Shown: positions 50,990 to 60,244, counted from the first letter of the stretch. The stretch is 64,000 nt of DNA from Puniceicoccaceae bacterium (GCA_002729725.1 PBYS01000082.1:22797-86796), one strand, 5' to 3'. The notes: generated by a model not told the origin, from the sequence alone. Made by a program: numbers and translations.

Positions 50990-52099
50990 GTGCGATTTAC
51001 ACCTCAAAAACCGAGCCTTTTTGGCGAAACACTCGAAAGCCTGAAAACGCAGATTGAAGCGGCGGGCTATAAAGGCTTTCGTGCCAAGCAAGTCATGGAG
51101 TGGCTATATAAGAAGCGCGTCGATTCTTGGGATGCGATGACGAATCTGCCCAAGGACTTTCGTGCTTGGTTGGATGACAGTTTTATTTTATACCCGACCG
51201 CGCCTGTCATTGATAAGCGCTCCGATGATGTTACGCAAAAGCTGCTGTTGGAGCTGGAAGACAAGTCATTGATTGAAACGGTGCTCATTCGCGCGCCGCA
51301 GAAGGGCGTTGGGCAAGAGGACTCGCGCAAGACGGTCTGTGTCTCCATTCAAGTGGGCTGCGCCTACGGTTGTAAATTTTGTGCCTCCGGACTGGCTGGC
51401 TTTCGCCGTAATTTGATGGCTGCGGAGGTGGTTTCGCAGTTGATGCACATTTGCCGCCGCGAGGATGCGCATACCGACCGTGCGCGGCAAGAGATTGCCT
51501 CCTTTGATAACATTGTGTTCATGGGCATGGGGGAGCCGCTCTCGAATTACGATACGCTGGTGCGCACGATCCGTATTTTAAATGCGGACTGGGGGCTCAA
51601 CTTTGGGGCGCGCCGTATCACGGTGTCCACTTCGGGGCTGGCGCCGCAAATCGTGAAACTGGCGGAAGAGGGGATCGCTGTGCGGCTCGCGATTTCGCTG
51701 CACGGTGCCACCAACGAGGTGCGTCAGCAGATCATGCCGGTGAATAAGAAATACCCGCTGGAGGAGTTGATCCCTGCGGCCAAGATCTTCCAGCAACGTC
51801 ATGGGCGTATGCTGACGCTGGAGTTTATCATGATCGAAGGGGTCAACGATAGCATGGAGCAGGCACGTGAATTGGCTAAAATTGCGCGTGAGCTGCATGC
51901 GCACGTCAATTGTATCCCCTACAATACGGTGGAGGGCTTGCCTTGGAAGCGTCCTAGCATCCCGCGTCAAGACGCCTTTGTGGAGGCGCTGCGTAAGGCG
52001 AAAGTCTCTTGTACCATTCGCCGCGAGAAGGGCCACGATATCAATGCGGCCTGTGGTCAGCTTCGTCTACAAACCGAGAAAACACGCCAAGCCTCGTAA
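50990..52099 (+). CDS. rlmN: 23S rRNA/tRNA adenine-C2 methyltransferase RlmN
   Basis: RlmN is a radical-SAM enzyme that methylates C2 of A2503 in 23S rRNA and A37 of certain tRNAs. The cluster motif C-x3-C-x2-C is CAYGCKFCASG, preceded by CVSIQVGC; later FMGMGEPL, ISLHGATNE and ITPY-like NCIPYNTVEG are all diagnostic, and a conserved cysteine lies near the C-terminus. I take the GTG at 50990 as start because upstream codons back to 50888 overlap the divergent radC start and carry no RlmN-like sequence. Confidence 0.92.
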   Translation: MRFTPQKPSLFGETLESLKTQIEAAGYKGFRAKQVMEWLYKKRVDSWDAMTNLPKDFRAWLDDSFILYPTAPVIDKRSDDVTQKLLLELEDKSLIETVLIRAPQKGVGQEDSRKTVCVSIQVGCAYGCKFCASGLAGFRRNLMAAEVVSQLMHICRREDAHTDRARQEIASFDNIVFMGMGEPLSNYDTLVRTIRILNADWGLNFGARRITVSTSGLAPQIVKLAEEGIAVRLAISLHGATNEVRQQIMPVNKKYPLEELIPAAKIFQQRHGRMLTLEFIMIEGVNDSMEQARELAKIARELHAHVNCIPYNTVEGLPWKRPSIPRQDAFVEALRKAKVSCTIRREKGHDINAACGQLRLQTEKTRQAS

Positions 52100-52139
52100 G
52101 CGGCTCTAGGTTTTAATCAGAGGCATTAATTGCGGAGCT

Positions 52140-52158
52140 GCTAGGTTTAAAACCTAGC
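52140..52158. terminator. Perfect hairpin between convergent genes
   Basis: GCTAGGTTT and AAACCTAGC pair over nine bases around a single A, between the stops of rlmN (52099, + strand) and the PPIase (52160, - strand). A bidirectional terminator is likely; a T-run is lacking on both sides. Confidence 0.5.
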
Positions 52159-52159
52159 A

Positions 52160-53152
52160 TTATAGAAAGTAGTGCACGTAGGCGTCGTTACGCACATCTT
52201 GCAACCACTTGTCTTGTGTCTCGCGGGCGATCTCGCCGATCAGCACATTTTCGATGATATCGCGCACTTGCACGATGGGCTGAATCATTTCTTCGCGCTT
52301 GTCCTCTGCATAGAGGATAAAGATGGTGCCCTCGATTTCGATGGGTTGGCTATAGTTGCCAGCTGAGAGTTTAAAGGCCGCGTCGCTGAGCTCCTGACGA
52401 ATGTCTTTACGCTCGATCCAGCCCCAGTCGCCACCGTTGCGGCTCATTTCATCCTGACTGTATTTACGGGCCACGTCGCCGAAGTTGGCGCCATTCTCGA
52501 GCTCATAAATCACCTTCTTTGCCGTCTGGCGCAGTGTCACCAAGCCTTCGTCGGCGAGTGGTGTTAGAATGATTTGGCGTAAGTGTAGCGCTTCTTCTTG
52601 GTAGAAACGGATCTTGTTTTTGACATAAAATTCTTCGATGCGCTCTGGGCTGACTTCAGATTGCGAGCGACGTGATTCTTGGCGCATCACATTGACGACG
52701 ACGCGCTTATAAATGTCTTTGCGGAAGTCGCGTGCCGTTTCGCCACGAGCGCGCAGGTATGCGAGGAAGCGTCCACGATCGCCTCCGAAGTCACGCTGGA
52801 TCACATCGTCATATTCTTGCTCAATATAAGAGGGTGGGATCATCAAGCCCTTTTCTTCGGCCGCTTTCACGATAATGATGCGGTCAATCATGTTTTGCAG
52901 CACTTCCTTGCTCAACTGATCGATGCGCTTGGAAAACTCCTGTGCATCTTTCGATTCAGCACGCAGGCGTGGGATGATGGGCTCTAGCTCGCGACGGAGT
53001 GCCTCGACTGTGATAATCTCACCTTCGGCGATGGCGGCGATGCCATTGCCGAGTCGAAGTAGTTCGGGATCAGGTGCGAGTTGAGCCTGCAGATTGGACT
53101 GAAACAAGCAGGTGGTGAGCAATAAAGAGCTGAAGAGGCGGAGATACTTCAT
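52160..53152 (-). CDS. SurA-like peptidyl-prolyl isomerase
   Basis: From the ATG at 53152 a signal peptide ([14 protein letters not shown]) is followed by a SurA N-domain-like helical region and one parvulin (PpiC) domain at about residues 185-275. The parvulin domain has [22 protein letters not shown] [13 protein letters not shown] and GGDWGWI, its usual landmarks. It is a periplasmic folding factor for outer-membrane proteins. A TTC-cysteine in the signal could also serve as a lipobox, so a lipoprotein cannot be excluded. Confidence 0.87.
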   Translation of the reverse strand: MKYLRLFSSLLLTTCLFQSNLQAQLAPDPELLRLGNGIAAIAEGEIITVEALRRELEPIIPRLRAESKDAQEFSKRIDQLSKEVLQNMIDRIIIVKAAEEKGLMIPPSYIEQEYDDVIQRDFGGDRGRFLAYLRARGETARDFRKDIYKRVVVNVMRQESRRSQSEVSPERIEEFYVKNKIRFYQEEALHLRQIILTPLADEGLVTLRQTAKKVIYELENGANFGDVARKYSQDEMSRNGGDWGWIERKDIRQELSDAAFKLSAGNYSQPIEIEGTIFILYAEDKREEMIQPIVQVRDIIENVLIGEIARETQDKWLQDVRNDAYVHYFL

Positions 53153-53225
53153 AGATGTGCGCAGGCAATACATATTAGGTGAATGCAGGCGAACATAGAA
53201 CCGCCGCCTAGACGGTCAAGCGGTA

Positions 53226-53849
53226 TTACACCGAAGCCTTAGCCAGCGCGTCTTTGACCTGCTGCGTGATGGTGCCCCATTCTTTCGCTTGGATCTGTGC
53301 TTTGGTCGCGAGCCATGTGCCGCCGATGGCAAACACTTCCGACATCGATAGATAGTCGTTCATGTTGTCGATAGTCACGCCGCCGGTGGGGCAGAATTTG
53401 ATGCCCAGATTGGCATAGGGGGCGGCCATCGCTTTGAGCAGCTTGGGGCCGCCGGCTGCCCCTGCGGGGAAAAACTTGAGCGAAGTGCAGCCCGCTTTGA
53501 CCGCTGCCTGAATGTCGCTCGGAGTCATGATGCCCGGAATGAAGGGCACCCCTTGCTGATTGAAGTAGGCGATCGTCTCGGGATCAGTGCCCGGTGCCAG
53601 GCCGAACTTACTGCCCGCGTCGATCGCGCGCTTGGCTTGCTCCAGCGTGACCACGGTGCCCGCGCCGACCTGCATTTCAGGGAAGGCCTTGGCAATGCGC
53701 TCAATGGATTCGGCCGCTGCCGCGGTGCGGAAAGTGACTTCGATAATGTTGAGGCCACCGGCCAGCAAAGCTTCGGCGAGCGGCTCGGCGTCGTTGGCAT
53801 CATCGAGCACGATGACGGGAATGACAGGGAATTTGTGTAGATCGGACAT
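53226..53849 (-). CDS. eda: KDPG/KHG aldolase
   Basis: The enzyme splits 2-keto-3-deoxy-6-phosphogluconate into pyruvate and glyceraldehyde 3-phosphate. Motifs include EVTFRT near the start, VGAGTVVTLEQA, FIPGIMTPSD and SLKFFPAGAAGG with the Schiff-base lysine. At 207 residues it matches the Eda family. It lies 110 bp from the KDG kinase on the same strand, completing a two-step KDG to pyruvate route. Confidence 0.93.
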   Translation of the reverse strand: MSDLHKFPVIPVIVLDDANDAEPLAEALLAGGLNIIEVTFRTAAAAESIERIAKAFPEMQVGAGTVVTLEQAKRAIDAGSKFGLAPGTDPETIAYFNQQGVPFIPGIMTPSDIQAAVKAGCTSLKFFPAGAAGGPKLLKAMAAPYANLGIKFCPTGGVTIDNMNDYLSMSEVFAIGGTWLATKAQIQAKEWGTITQQVKDALAKASV

Positions 53850-53886
53850 GGGATTAAAAGTTTTTTAGTATTCAGTTCTTGGTTGT

Positions 53887-53951
53887 TCAGTTTTCAGTGA
53901 CAACCGGGAACGGAAGAACTGAAAACTGATAAACTGTGGCGCGAGCGCCAC
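53887..53951. other. Two stacked inverted repeats between KDG kinase and KDPG aldolase
   Basis: TCAGTTTTCAGT (53887-53898) pairs perfectly with ACTGAAAACTGA (53918-53929), and GTGGCGC (53936-53942) pairs with GCGCCAC (53945-53951). Both lie in the 110-bp gap between two - strand genes of one pathway. They could stabilise or attenuate the KDG kinase mRNA before eda. Confidence 0.5.
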
Positions 53952-53958
53952 GCTTCGC

Positions 53959-55056
53959 CTATCGATCCACGCGTGCGCCGCCGCCAGCTTTGATCTTTTT
54001 GACTTCCTTGAGCGAGGCCATGGTGGTGTCGCCTGGCGTGGTCATGGCGAGGGCACCGTGCACACAACCGTAGTCGACTGCTTCCTGTGGATCGTTCTCA
54101 GATAGGAAGCCGTAGATGAGGCCGGATGCAAAACTGTCGCCGCCGCCCACGCGGTCCATGATTTCCAACTCAGGGAACTGCATGGATTCGTAAAATTCGC
54201 CGTCGTGCCAGACCATGGCGGCCCAGTCGTTGACAGTGGCGGTCTTCACTGCGCGCAAGGTGGTTGCGGTGGCCTTGAAATTCGGGAACTGCTTGATGGC
54301 GGTGCCGATCATTTTTTTGAAGGCTTCCACTGGGATGTGGGAGATGTTTTCGTCCACGCCCTCCACCTCGAAACCGAGGCAAGCGGTGAAGTCTTCTTCG
54401 TTGCCGATCATCACGTCGACGTATTTTGCGATCTCGCGATTCACTTCTTGGCACTTCTCAAGGCCGCCGAAGTCTTTCCAGAGAGAGGGGCGGTAGTTCA
54501 AGTCGTAACTGACGATGGTGCCGTGCTTTTTCGCACATTTGACAGCTTCCAATACGACATCAGGAGTCGTTGCGCTGAGCGCTGCATAGATGCCGCCCGT
54601 GTGAAACCATTGCGCGCCACGCTTGCCGAAGATTTCTTCCCAGTCGATGTCGCCGGGCTTGAGTTGGCTGGCAGCGGTGTTGCCACGGTCCGGGCAGCCC
54701 ACTGCACCGCGGATGCCGAAGCCACGCTCGGTGAAGTTCAGGCCGTTGCGCACTTCGCGGCCGATGCCATCGTAGTCCACCCATTTGATGAAGTCGGTGT
54801 CGACGCCACCTTGCAGGATGAAGTCCTCCACCAAGCGACCGACAGGATTGTCTGCAAATGCAGTGACCACAGCAGTCTTGAGGCCGAAGCAGCGGCGCAA
54901 GCCACGAGCTACGTTGTATTCGCCGCCACCTTCCCAGGCGGTAAACTGACGTGTGGTGTGGACACGGCCTTCGCCGGGATCGAGGCGTAGCATGACTTCG
55001 CCGAGCGAGATGCAGCCGTATTCACAAGAGTCAGAGGATTTGATATCGATAGCCAT
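53959..55056 (-). CDS. kdgK: PfkB-family 2-keto-3-deoxygluconate kinase
   Basis: This 365-residue sugar kinase belongs to the PfkB/ribokinase family. ISLGEVMLRLDP near the start and GGGEYNVARGLRR (glycine motif) fit KDG kinases. The C-terminal DRVGGGDSFASGLIYGF carries the anion hole and the catalytic aspartate. Pairing with eda strongly favours KDG kinase, which phosphorylates 2-keto-3-deoxygluconate from alginate or uronic-acid breakdown. The polyuronate lyase genes themselves are not in the window. Confidence 0.87.
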   Translation of the reverse strand: MAIDIKSSDSCEYGCISLGEVMLRLDPGEGRVHTTRQFTAWEGGGEYNVARGLRRCFGLKTAVVTAFADNPVGRLVEDFILQGGVDTDFIKWVDYDGIGREVRNGLNFTERGFGIRGAVGCPDRGNTAASQLKPGDIDWEEIFGKRGAQWFHTGGIYAALSATTPDVVLEAVKCAKKHGTIVSYDLNYRPSLWKDFGGLEKCQEVNREIAKYVDVMIGNEEDFTACLGFEVEGVDENISHIPVEAFKKMIGTAIKQFPNFKATATTLRAVKTATVNDWAAMVWHDGEFYESMQFPELEIMDRVGGGDSFASGLIYGFLSENDPQEAVDYGCVHGALAMTTPGDTTMASLKEVKKIKAGGGARVDR

Positions 55057-55186
55057 AAAGAGTTGGGTGTGTGGGTAATTGATTTGTTGCCCGATCCGTG
55101 CTTTTCACGAAGGGAAGCGGAGAGGTTTAAAAAACGCTACCATAGGCGGCTCTGTTTTGAGATAAAAATTGCATATTGATAGAAAT

Positions 55187-55206
55187 ATTTGCACTTTTGC
55201 GCAAAT
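55187..55206. promoter_or_regulatory. Operator candidate overlapping regulator start codon
   Basis: ATTTGC (55187-55192) and GCAAAT (55201-55206) form an inverted repeat with an 8-bp spacer; the right half includes the ATG of the regulator at 55205. The AT-rich 148-bp divergent region between it and kdgK would let the regulator block its own translation start or control kdgK. Confidence 0.4.
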
Positions 55207-56314
55207 GGCACGCAGGAAGCATATCTTGATGGTTTTGGGCAGTTACGACCAAGCGGCGCACGAAGGGATCGCGCGCTATGCGGGCCAGCACGGCTGGCAC
55301 TTGGATGTGAGTATTTTGAAGGACTTTCAGCTGCCCGAGCACTGGAAGGGCGATGGCATCATTACCTCGCTCAATTTTAGTCGCCAGTTGGAAGAGTTCG
55401 TTCTGAAAGCCGATGTGCCGACGGTCGACCTGTCGATCTGGCGCGAAGACATTGATTTGCCCCGGGTGGCTGCGGACAATACCGCGCTGGGACACCTCGG
55501 TGCGGAGCATTTCATAGCGCTTGGGCACCAGAACTGCGCTTGGTTCGGGCTGGCGATCAACCCTGTCAGTCGCACCCGCTATCAGGCGTATCGTGACACG
55601 CTGGCCGCTGCCGGTATTGATTGTGTGCGACTCGATACCGTCAAGGCGCAGGATCCAGTTTACATCACCCAGCGCTTGCTGGATTTACCCAAGCCCTGTG
55701 CCATTTACACCAAAAGCGATTACGATACCGCCTGGTTGGCGCACCTCTGTCACGAAGCGGGGCTGCGCATTCCCGACGACGTAGCACTCTTAGGGGCCGA
55801 TGACAACGCATTGATCTGCGAGAGTCAGTGGGTAACGCTCTCCAGTGTGCGCTACGATCTGGCACGGATTGGCTACGAAGGTGCCGCCATGTTGGATCAA
55901 ATTATCAAAGGCGAACTCCTCGCTGAGCGCCTCAAGTTGATTCCCCCGCAAGGCATTACCGTACGGCAGAGCACCGATGCGCTCGCCGCCACCGACCCGC
56001 TGGTGCGTGAAGCGCTGGCCTATCTCGCCACACATTTACGTCGCTCTATGGGGACTGTTGAGATCGCCGAGCACCTTGGCGTTAGTCGACGTCTTCTAGA
56101 GTTACGTTTTCGCTCGCAAATGCACAGCAGCATTCGTGAATACCTGATCCGCAGTCGGATCGCGGAGGCGCGCAAGCTGCTGACCACCACGGCAGAGCCG
56201 ATCGAGACCATCGCCGCACTGACCGGATTTTGTAACGCGCCGCACTTCAGTCGCACGTTCAAACGCGACACAGGTATGACGCCTACAAAGTATCGTGCCG
56301 AGCAAGCGCTGTGA
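55205..56314 (+). CDS. XylR-type transcription regulator (LacI-like sensor + AraC HTH)
   Basis: From the ATG at 55205 the protein has a sugar-sensor domain (GADDNALICES, where LacI-type proteins bind the sugar) and a C-terminal AraC domain with IAEHLGVSRRLLELRF and IAALTGFCNAPHFSRTFK. It is divergent from the KDG kinase/KDPG aldolase operon and is its likely regulator, with KDG or a related sugar as candidate ligand. The paralogue at 31755 has the same architecture. Confidence 0.87.
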   Translation: MARRKHILMVLGSYDQAAHEGIARYAGQHGWHLDVSILKDFQLPEHWKGDGIITSLNFSRQLEEFVLKADVPTVDLSIWREDIDLPRVAADNTALGHLGAEHFIALGHQNCAWFGLAINPVSRTRYQAYRDTLAAAGIDCVRLDTVKAQDPVYITQRLLDLPKPCAIYTKSDYDTAWLAHLCHEAGLRIPDDVALLGADDNALICESQWVTLSSVRYDLARIGYEGAAMLDQIIKGELLAERLKLIPPQGITVRQSTDALAATDPLVREALAYLATHLRRSMGTVEIAEHLGVSRRLLELRFRSQMHSSIREYLIRSRIAEARKLLTTTAEPIETIAALTGFCNAPHFSRTFKRDTGMTPTKYRAEQAL

Positions 56315-56506
56315 TATTAGGTTACACTGGATATTAAGGTCTGATACGTCGCGTTGTGTCTTGCTTCGCTTCATGATATTTTTCAATTGCTTGTATGGTT
56401 TTTGGCAAAATCGGCCAGTCGATATAGCCAAATTGGTGTAGCTGATTGTTTATTGGATGACACCTGCTGACTTGCTGGACGACAGCCCTAGCTCTCTTAT
56501 GTCTAC

Positions 56507-56565
56507 ATTCCTGTAGGCTGGTTGTTTGAGTGAGTGTGCGAACGAGCCAGCCGTGAAGCAGGAAT
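56507..56565. repeat. REP-like palindrome inserted in repeat copy 1
   Basis: ATTCCTG and GGCTGG at the left pair with CCAGCC and CAGGAAT at the right (56507-56521 with 56547-56565), enclosing a 25-base loop. The element sits inside a 93-bp segment (56483-56575) that is absent from the second repeat copy, between matching flanks (GCTGACTTGCTGGACGA before and ATCGCTAGGGCG after). Confidence 0.6.
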
Positions 56566-56575
56566 TAGGCATAAG

Positions 56576-56813
56576 ATCGCTAGGGCGTTAGGACGGCCCC
56601 ACCTGCAAAACGGGGGCTCCTCAGGCGGGGCTGCGGTGGGACGGCCGATTGGAAGTGGCGGCTTCGAGTTGCCCGGCGCGTCGTTGCCGAGTTGATCGGA
56701 GAGGCGGTTAAGAGATGGAAAGACGGTTTCGCATTGCGCGGTAGCGAGTTGCCGGAGCGTAGGACAAAGGATCGAGATTCGATCCCAGAGGACAAAGCGA
56801 ACGGCGTTGACTA
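56576..56813. repeat. ~239-bp dispersed repeat, copy 1
   Basis: It aligns over its whole length with 61555-61793, sharing long identical blocks such as GAGAGGCGGTTAAGAGAT, GCGCGGTAGCGAGTTGCCG and GGATCGAGATTCGATCC (a 7-bp hairpin). It ends with GGCGTTGACTA, just past the stop of the - strand gene at 56820. Frame-independent differences between copies argue for a non-coding repeat. Confidence 0.85.
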
Positions 56814-56819
56814 TGGCAA

Positions 56820-57869
56820 TCAACGGATGCGCTTCTTTGAACTGAACACCAGCGCGCGCGACCCGCTAGGATTAAAGTAACTGTCTATTCTAATATTAAT
56901 TTTTTCGGATTCAGGACGGACTGTGGCCATAACATGTAGACGTCCATAATTCCCATCATCTGTTCTGAAAAAAATGTTCTGACTTTGTTGACTACCCCAA
57001 TTAGCACCATCTTGAGTTGAGCTTCCTAGTTGAACGGATTCTACGTATTGCTGCTCAGGAGCAACTGAAGTGACATAGGTATCATCAGCAAAAAAACTTA
57101 CCCCTGACCCTTTAATCGTTAGTGACCATGTATAGTTCGTGCTCTGTTCAGGGTCAAATGAATCAGTTTCTGCGGTTAAACGAATGACACCGTTGTTTCC
57201 CGCCGATTGAGAGAGTCGACCTGTCAGATAATTATAAAAAGATCCACCACTAGAAGTAAACACTTCGCCCTTCTTGCCTCGATGTGCAACCAAAGGCTCC
57301 GCCTCCGGTCGTTCACGCATATAGTAAATTAGAGGTTCTCCAGGAACTCCCTGATGGAACTTGGGATCATAGGGTTCCGCAAATTCAAACTGCCTTTGTG
57401 TTCGAGTATTGAACCAATCGTAGCCGTCCTTTTCGAGTTTGACGGTCATCGTTTTTCCGCGGACATCGTCTAGATCAAAAAGACCATTTGAATCAGATTC
57501 AACAGTTCGTCTTTCGTAGCCAGTCAAGGCCGTCCAACCGTATTCAACAGTGACACCTTCAAGCGGCTGACCATCAAGGTTCACAACTTTTCCATAAAAC
57601 TTGATCGGCTGTTTCCATTCGTAATCAGGATCGGCCATACTTTTTTCTAAGAACGCCTGTGTTGCTGCATCGACCCCCCAGTCCTCTGGCGGGATCGAAT
57701 CAACAACAGCTTCACTTCCCTCGTCGGCCATTGATGGTTTCTCTTCCAACGCAGCCACCTCTTTTACTTGGACAGACTCATCCACACTTTCTTCTCGACG
57801 AAAGAAGATAATGAGCACCGTTGCTACAATCAGCACTCCGAGAAGAGATAAAATTATTTTCCTACTCAT
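56820..57869 (-). CDS. Membrane-anchored protein with carboxypeptidase-regulatory-like domain
   Basis: The ATG at 57869 gives a signal-anchor (about residues 5-23), an acidic linker and a beta domain beginning FYGKVVNLDGQPLEGVTVEYG, the pattern of CarboxypepD_reg-like (Cna-B-like) domains. The remaining ~200 residues (IKGSGVSFFADDTYV and following) are beta-rich and unassigned. It overlaps the preceding hydrolase gene by 8 bp. The 3' end abuts repeat copy 1. A likely role is as surface-associated partner of the hydrolase. Confidence 0.55.
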   Translation of the reverse strand: MSRKIILSLLGVLIVATVLIIFFRREESVDESVQVKEVAALEEKPSMADEGSEAVVDSIPPEDWGVDAATQAFLEKSMADPDYEWKQPIKFYGKVVNLDGQPLEGVTVEYGWTALTGYERRTVESDSNGLFDLDDVRGKTMTVKLEKDGYDWFNTRTQRQFEFAEPYDPKFHQGVPGEPLIYYMRERPEAEPLVAHRGKKGEVFTSSGGSFYNYLTGRLSQSAGNNGVIRLTAETDSFDPEQSTNYTWSLTIKGSGVSFFADDTYVTSVAPEQQYVESVQLGSSTQDGANWGSQQSQNIFFRTDDGNYGRLHVMATVRPESEKINIRIDSYFNPSGSRALVFSSKKRIR

Positions 57870-59502
57870 TAACAAATCCGCTTAGACTAGAATAAAAATC
57901 AAATGCACCCTGAATAGGTCGATTAAACTGACCACTGTGATCGGCTGCGCTATCTGTAAATTCACCTAAGCTGTTATCGCTCAAATCAAGATTCTGAGAC
58001 CCGCTTTTCGAGATCGAAGTAGCTCCCAATGCTGCTGATTTCGAGCTAGCAATCATCGACATCGACTCTTCAATGTCATTCACGTATCGTAAGATTTCAT
58101 CATCATTGGCAGCAATTGGCCGATCTCGGAACAGATAAAGTCGAAGAATCAACGATGGATCAGAAGGGTTATAAATGTAACGAATGTCACCATCCCAAGC
58201 GGTTCCCAAGCTTCCGTAGCGTGGCTTATAATCACGCTGCCACTTGCGCCAGTTGGTGTCATAACTGCCAAAGAAGAAGGTGTTATATGTGCCTGCAACG
58301 AGCGCATAGTCACTTGGATTAAAGTAGTTGATCACGTTGATACTCGTGTCTGATAGATGACCTCGATATCCTTTATCAGGATCGGCTAAATCGGGAGTCG
58401 ATTTAGCGGCAAAGTAATTGTCGCTACTGCTCGTATCATAACATCCAGCCGGAATCGCCGCTTGCATTGCAACATATGTATTCATCGAAGCACCGCGCTT
58501 GATTGCGCCACCGACGACAATATTTCCCAAGCTGTGAGCTACTACGTTTTTACGGTAACCGTTGGGAATGCCAGAGTCTAAGAGCGATTTGAGCGAGTCG
58601 CCATATTTCCAAGCGCGTAACTCACTATCAGAAAAGGTGTAGTCGCCTGTCAGCGTAGGCCAGCGGAAGTAAATGAAACGCCCCTGATAGCCTTGCCACC
58701 AAAGCCGCTTGAACATTATCTCTGCTGCCATGCGCGAACCTTCGGCAGGTGTGCGCCATCCGTGAATAAATACTGTCGCATTTTGCGTCTCGTCCCAAGC
58801 CGCTTCAAATCCGCTCTCTATACTATGCCCAAAGCTCGGATAACTCGGAGCGGTTGCTGTGTTTTGAAGTGTGCTGTTAAAACCTCCTGTAGGCGTTGCG
58901 TTGGCGGTCTGATACATCTTCTCAATCGGTAGCAACTCGATCCACTCTCCAGAGGTTTCAGACTCAGTGCCGTTCATCTTCAAGGTCATGATCAGCTCGC
59001 CTTTGCCAGCACTCACGCCTTCAAAAAGGAAGTGAACCTTGTCGTCGTCTTCGATGGACTCGAAGACCTTCTTGTCCACGTAAGTTGCGGTGCTTCCGCT
59101 CACGGTTCCCAAAGCGGTCTTGTATTTCGCGTCCATCTGTAAGTCGGCTTCCTCATCGTCTTCGACATAAAGTTTTGAACCATCACTCATTGCTGACCAG
59201 TATAGTTTAAGCGATGGACTGCCTTCCGCACCTTTCCATTTGAACCCCAGCTCAATGTCTCCGCTCTTCAATTGATCTTGAATCACATCAGTCGTGAAGC
59301 TCAACCGCGCAAAGTCTTCCAAGTCGCGCTTGGTGCTGATTTCGTTATTTGAGCTATCAGCTGCACCCGTCGGAGACTCTCCAACTTCAGCAATATCGGA
59401 ATCATTATTGAGCCAAAATCTAAAGGGTTCGTCTTCACTTGTTGTATCCGCTCCCTCAAAAGTGACCTCACCATCTCGATCTCCATCAACAGCCATATCC
59501 AT
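57862..59502 (-). CDS. Alpha/beta-hydrolase-like secreted-type protein, probably 5' truncated
   Basis: The C-terminal half is an alpha/beta-hydrolase of the DUF900 type: TVFIHGWRTP (oxyanion region), then VVAHSLGNIVVGG with the nucleophile serine in A-H-S-L-G-N. The N-terminal part (LSFTTDVIQDQLKSGDIELG, acidic and serine-rich) looks extracellular. It starts at MDMAVDGDRDGEVTF, a calcium-loop-like segment also present in the protein at 62780. No export signal precedes it in frame, and the open frame reaches only to a TTG at 59568, so the 5' end is probably lost. Confidence 0.6.
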   Translation of the reverse strand: MDMAVDGDRDGEVTFEGADTTSEDEPFRFWLNNDSDIAEVGESPTGAADSSNNEISTKRDLEDFARLSFTTDVIQDQLKSGDIELGFKWKGAEGSPSLKLYWSAMSDGSKLYVEDDEEADLQMDAKYKTALGTVSGSTATYVDKKVFESIEDDDKVHFLFEGVSAGKGELIMTLKMNGTESETSGEWIELLPIEKMYQTANATPTGGFNSTLQNTATAPSYPSFGHSIESGFEAAWDETQNATVFIHGWRTPAEGSRMAAEIMFKRLWWQGYQGRFIYFRWPTLTGDYTFSDSELRAWKYGDSLKSLLDSGIPNGYRKNVVAHSLGNIVVGGAIKRGASMNTYVAMQAAIPAGCYDTSSSDNYFAAKSTPDLADPDKGYRGHLSDTSINVINYFNPSDYALVAGTYNTFFFGSYDTNWRKWQRDYKPRYGSLGTAWDGDIRYIYNPSDPSLILRLYLFRDRPIAANDDEILRYVNDIEESMSMIASSKSAALGATSISKSGSQNLDLSDNSLGEFTDSAADHSGQFNRPIQGAFDFYSSLSGFVNE

Positions 59503-59593
59503 CTTGAGTAGCCTATCTGCTTTAGACCGGCAAAAAAATGCCGCAGTAATGGGGTCTAGCGGGGGCAAAGCTCTGACGGTTGATACACTAGTT

Positions 59594-59992
59594 TCACTTT
59601 TTCGGCTTCTTCTGGTTCTCGGTAGCCTTCTTTATTGCCTTGGTTGCAAGCCTGACGCGAGCAAAACCGCGTCCTGGTTCCGGATGGTTCTCAATGCCGA
59701 CGATGGTAATTTCCTTCGTCTCCGGTCCGTAAATCCAGAACATGCGCCGCGCACCGGCTTTCCTGTTCTCCAGATAGGATTCCCAGATGCGCACGCCGTA
59801 TTTCTCGGTCAGCACCTCGATCTCGTGGGACTTGAGCCCCGGATGCCTCGGGTTGGTTTCGAGATGCTGCAGAGCCTTACGGATCTTTCGATAAAGATCC
59901 TTTTCGTCGCGGTTAAGCTCTCCCGCGACGGCTTTCTCCCCGAGCTCGTTAATCAGCGCTTCGGCTTCGCCGTCAAAATAGATGGTGAACAT
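59594..59992 (-). CDS. RelE/ParE-superfamily toxin
   Basis: The 132-residue protein (ATG at 59992) has the RelE-type layout: an N-terminal strand FTIYFDGEAEALI, helices, then NPRHPGLKSHE, RIWESYLEN and RRMFWIYGP, and a final strand ending VGIENHPE. It is a probable ribosome-dependent mRNA interferase or related toxin. It starts 5 bp after the antitoxin stop, forming a module. The basic C-terminal tail of about 20 residues is longer than usual. Confidence 0.8.
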   Translation of the reverse strand: MFTIYFDGEAEALINELGEKAVAGELNRDEKDLYRKIRKALQHLETNPRHPGLKSHEIEVLTEKYGVRIWESYLENRKAGARRMFWIYGPETKEITIVGIENHPEPGRGFARVRLATKAIKKATENQKKPKK

Positions 59993-59997
59993 ACGGC

Positions 59998-60237
59998 TTA
60001 AACTTCGGGCAGTTTCGACCAATCTATCTTGGTTCCTTTGCGCCCTGCCTTGTGCCGTTTCACGGAGGCGTCGATCTGCTCCAGCATATTCGGTGAGATC
60101 AAAACGCGCGGCTCCATCTTAATCGTGCCGTCTTCGTATTCGGTGACGTGGTAAAACTCGGTTCGTGCGCTCCGGATGGTCACGCGCCGCTTGGTGTCCA
60201 GCTTTGCGTCGTAATTCTTTTTAACTGCTACTGCCAT
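59998..60237 (-). CDS. AbrB/SpoVT-like antitoxin
   Basis: The 79-residue protein has a swapped-hairpin-like beta core (DAKLDTKRRVTIRS, then FYHVTEYEDGTIKMEPR), the usual outline of AbrB-type antitoxins. A C-terminal charged tail (SVKRHKAGRKGTKIDWSKL) would bind the toxin. It is upstream of the RelE-type gene in the same operon. A palindromic operator lies directly upstream. Confidence 0.7.
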   Translation of the reverse strand: MAVAVKKNYDAKLDTKRRVTIRSARTEFYHVTEYEDGTIKMEPRVLISPNMLEQIDASVKRHKAGRKGTKIDWSKLPEV

Positions 60238-60244
60238 AATACCT

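Larger units (their letters stand above)
56315..56819. other. Gene-free stretch of about 500 bp with remnant and repeat copy 1
   Basis: The left part (about 56325-56465) has, on the - strand, an open frame whose translation reads QLHQFGYIDWPILPKTIQ and ends RRIRP before a stop. It may be the tail of a decayed gene; I cannot name it. The rest holds a REP-like palindrome (56507-56565) and the first copy of a ~239-bp repeat (56576-56813). No complete coding gene is supported. Confidence 0.45.

Noticed and set aside
56102..56823. Two open frames of about 106-109 codons on the - strand near repeat copy 1
   Set aside because: The first is mostly antisense to the XylR-type regulator and the second covers the repeat; both lack recognisable protein sequence.
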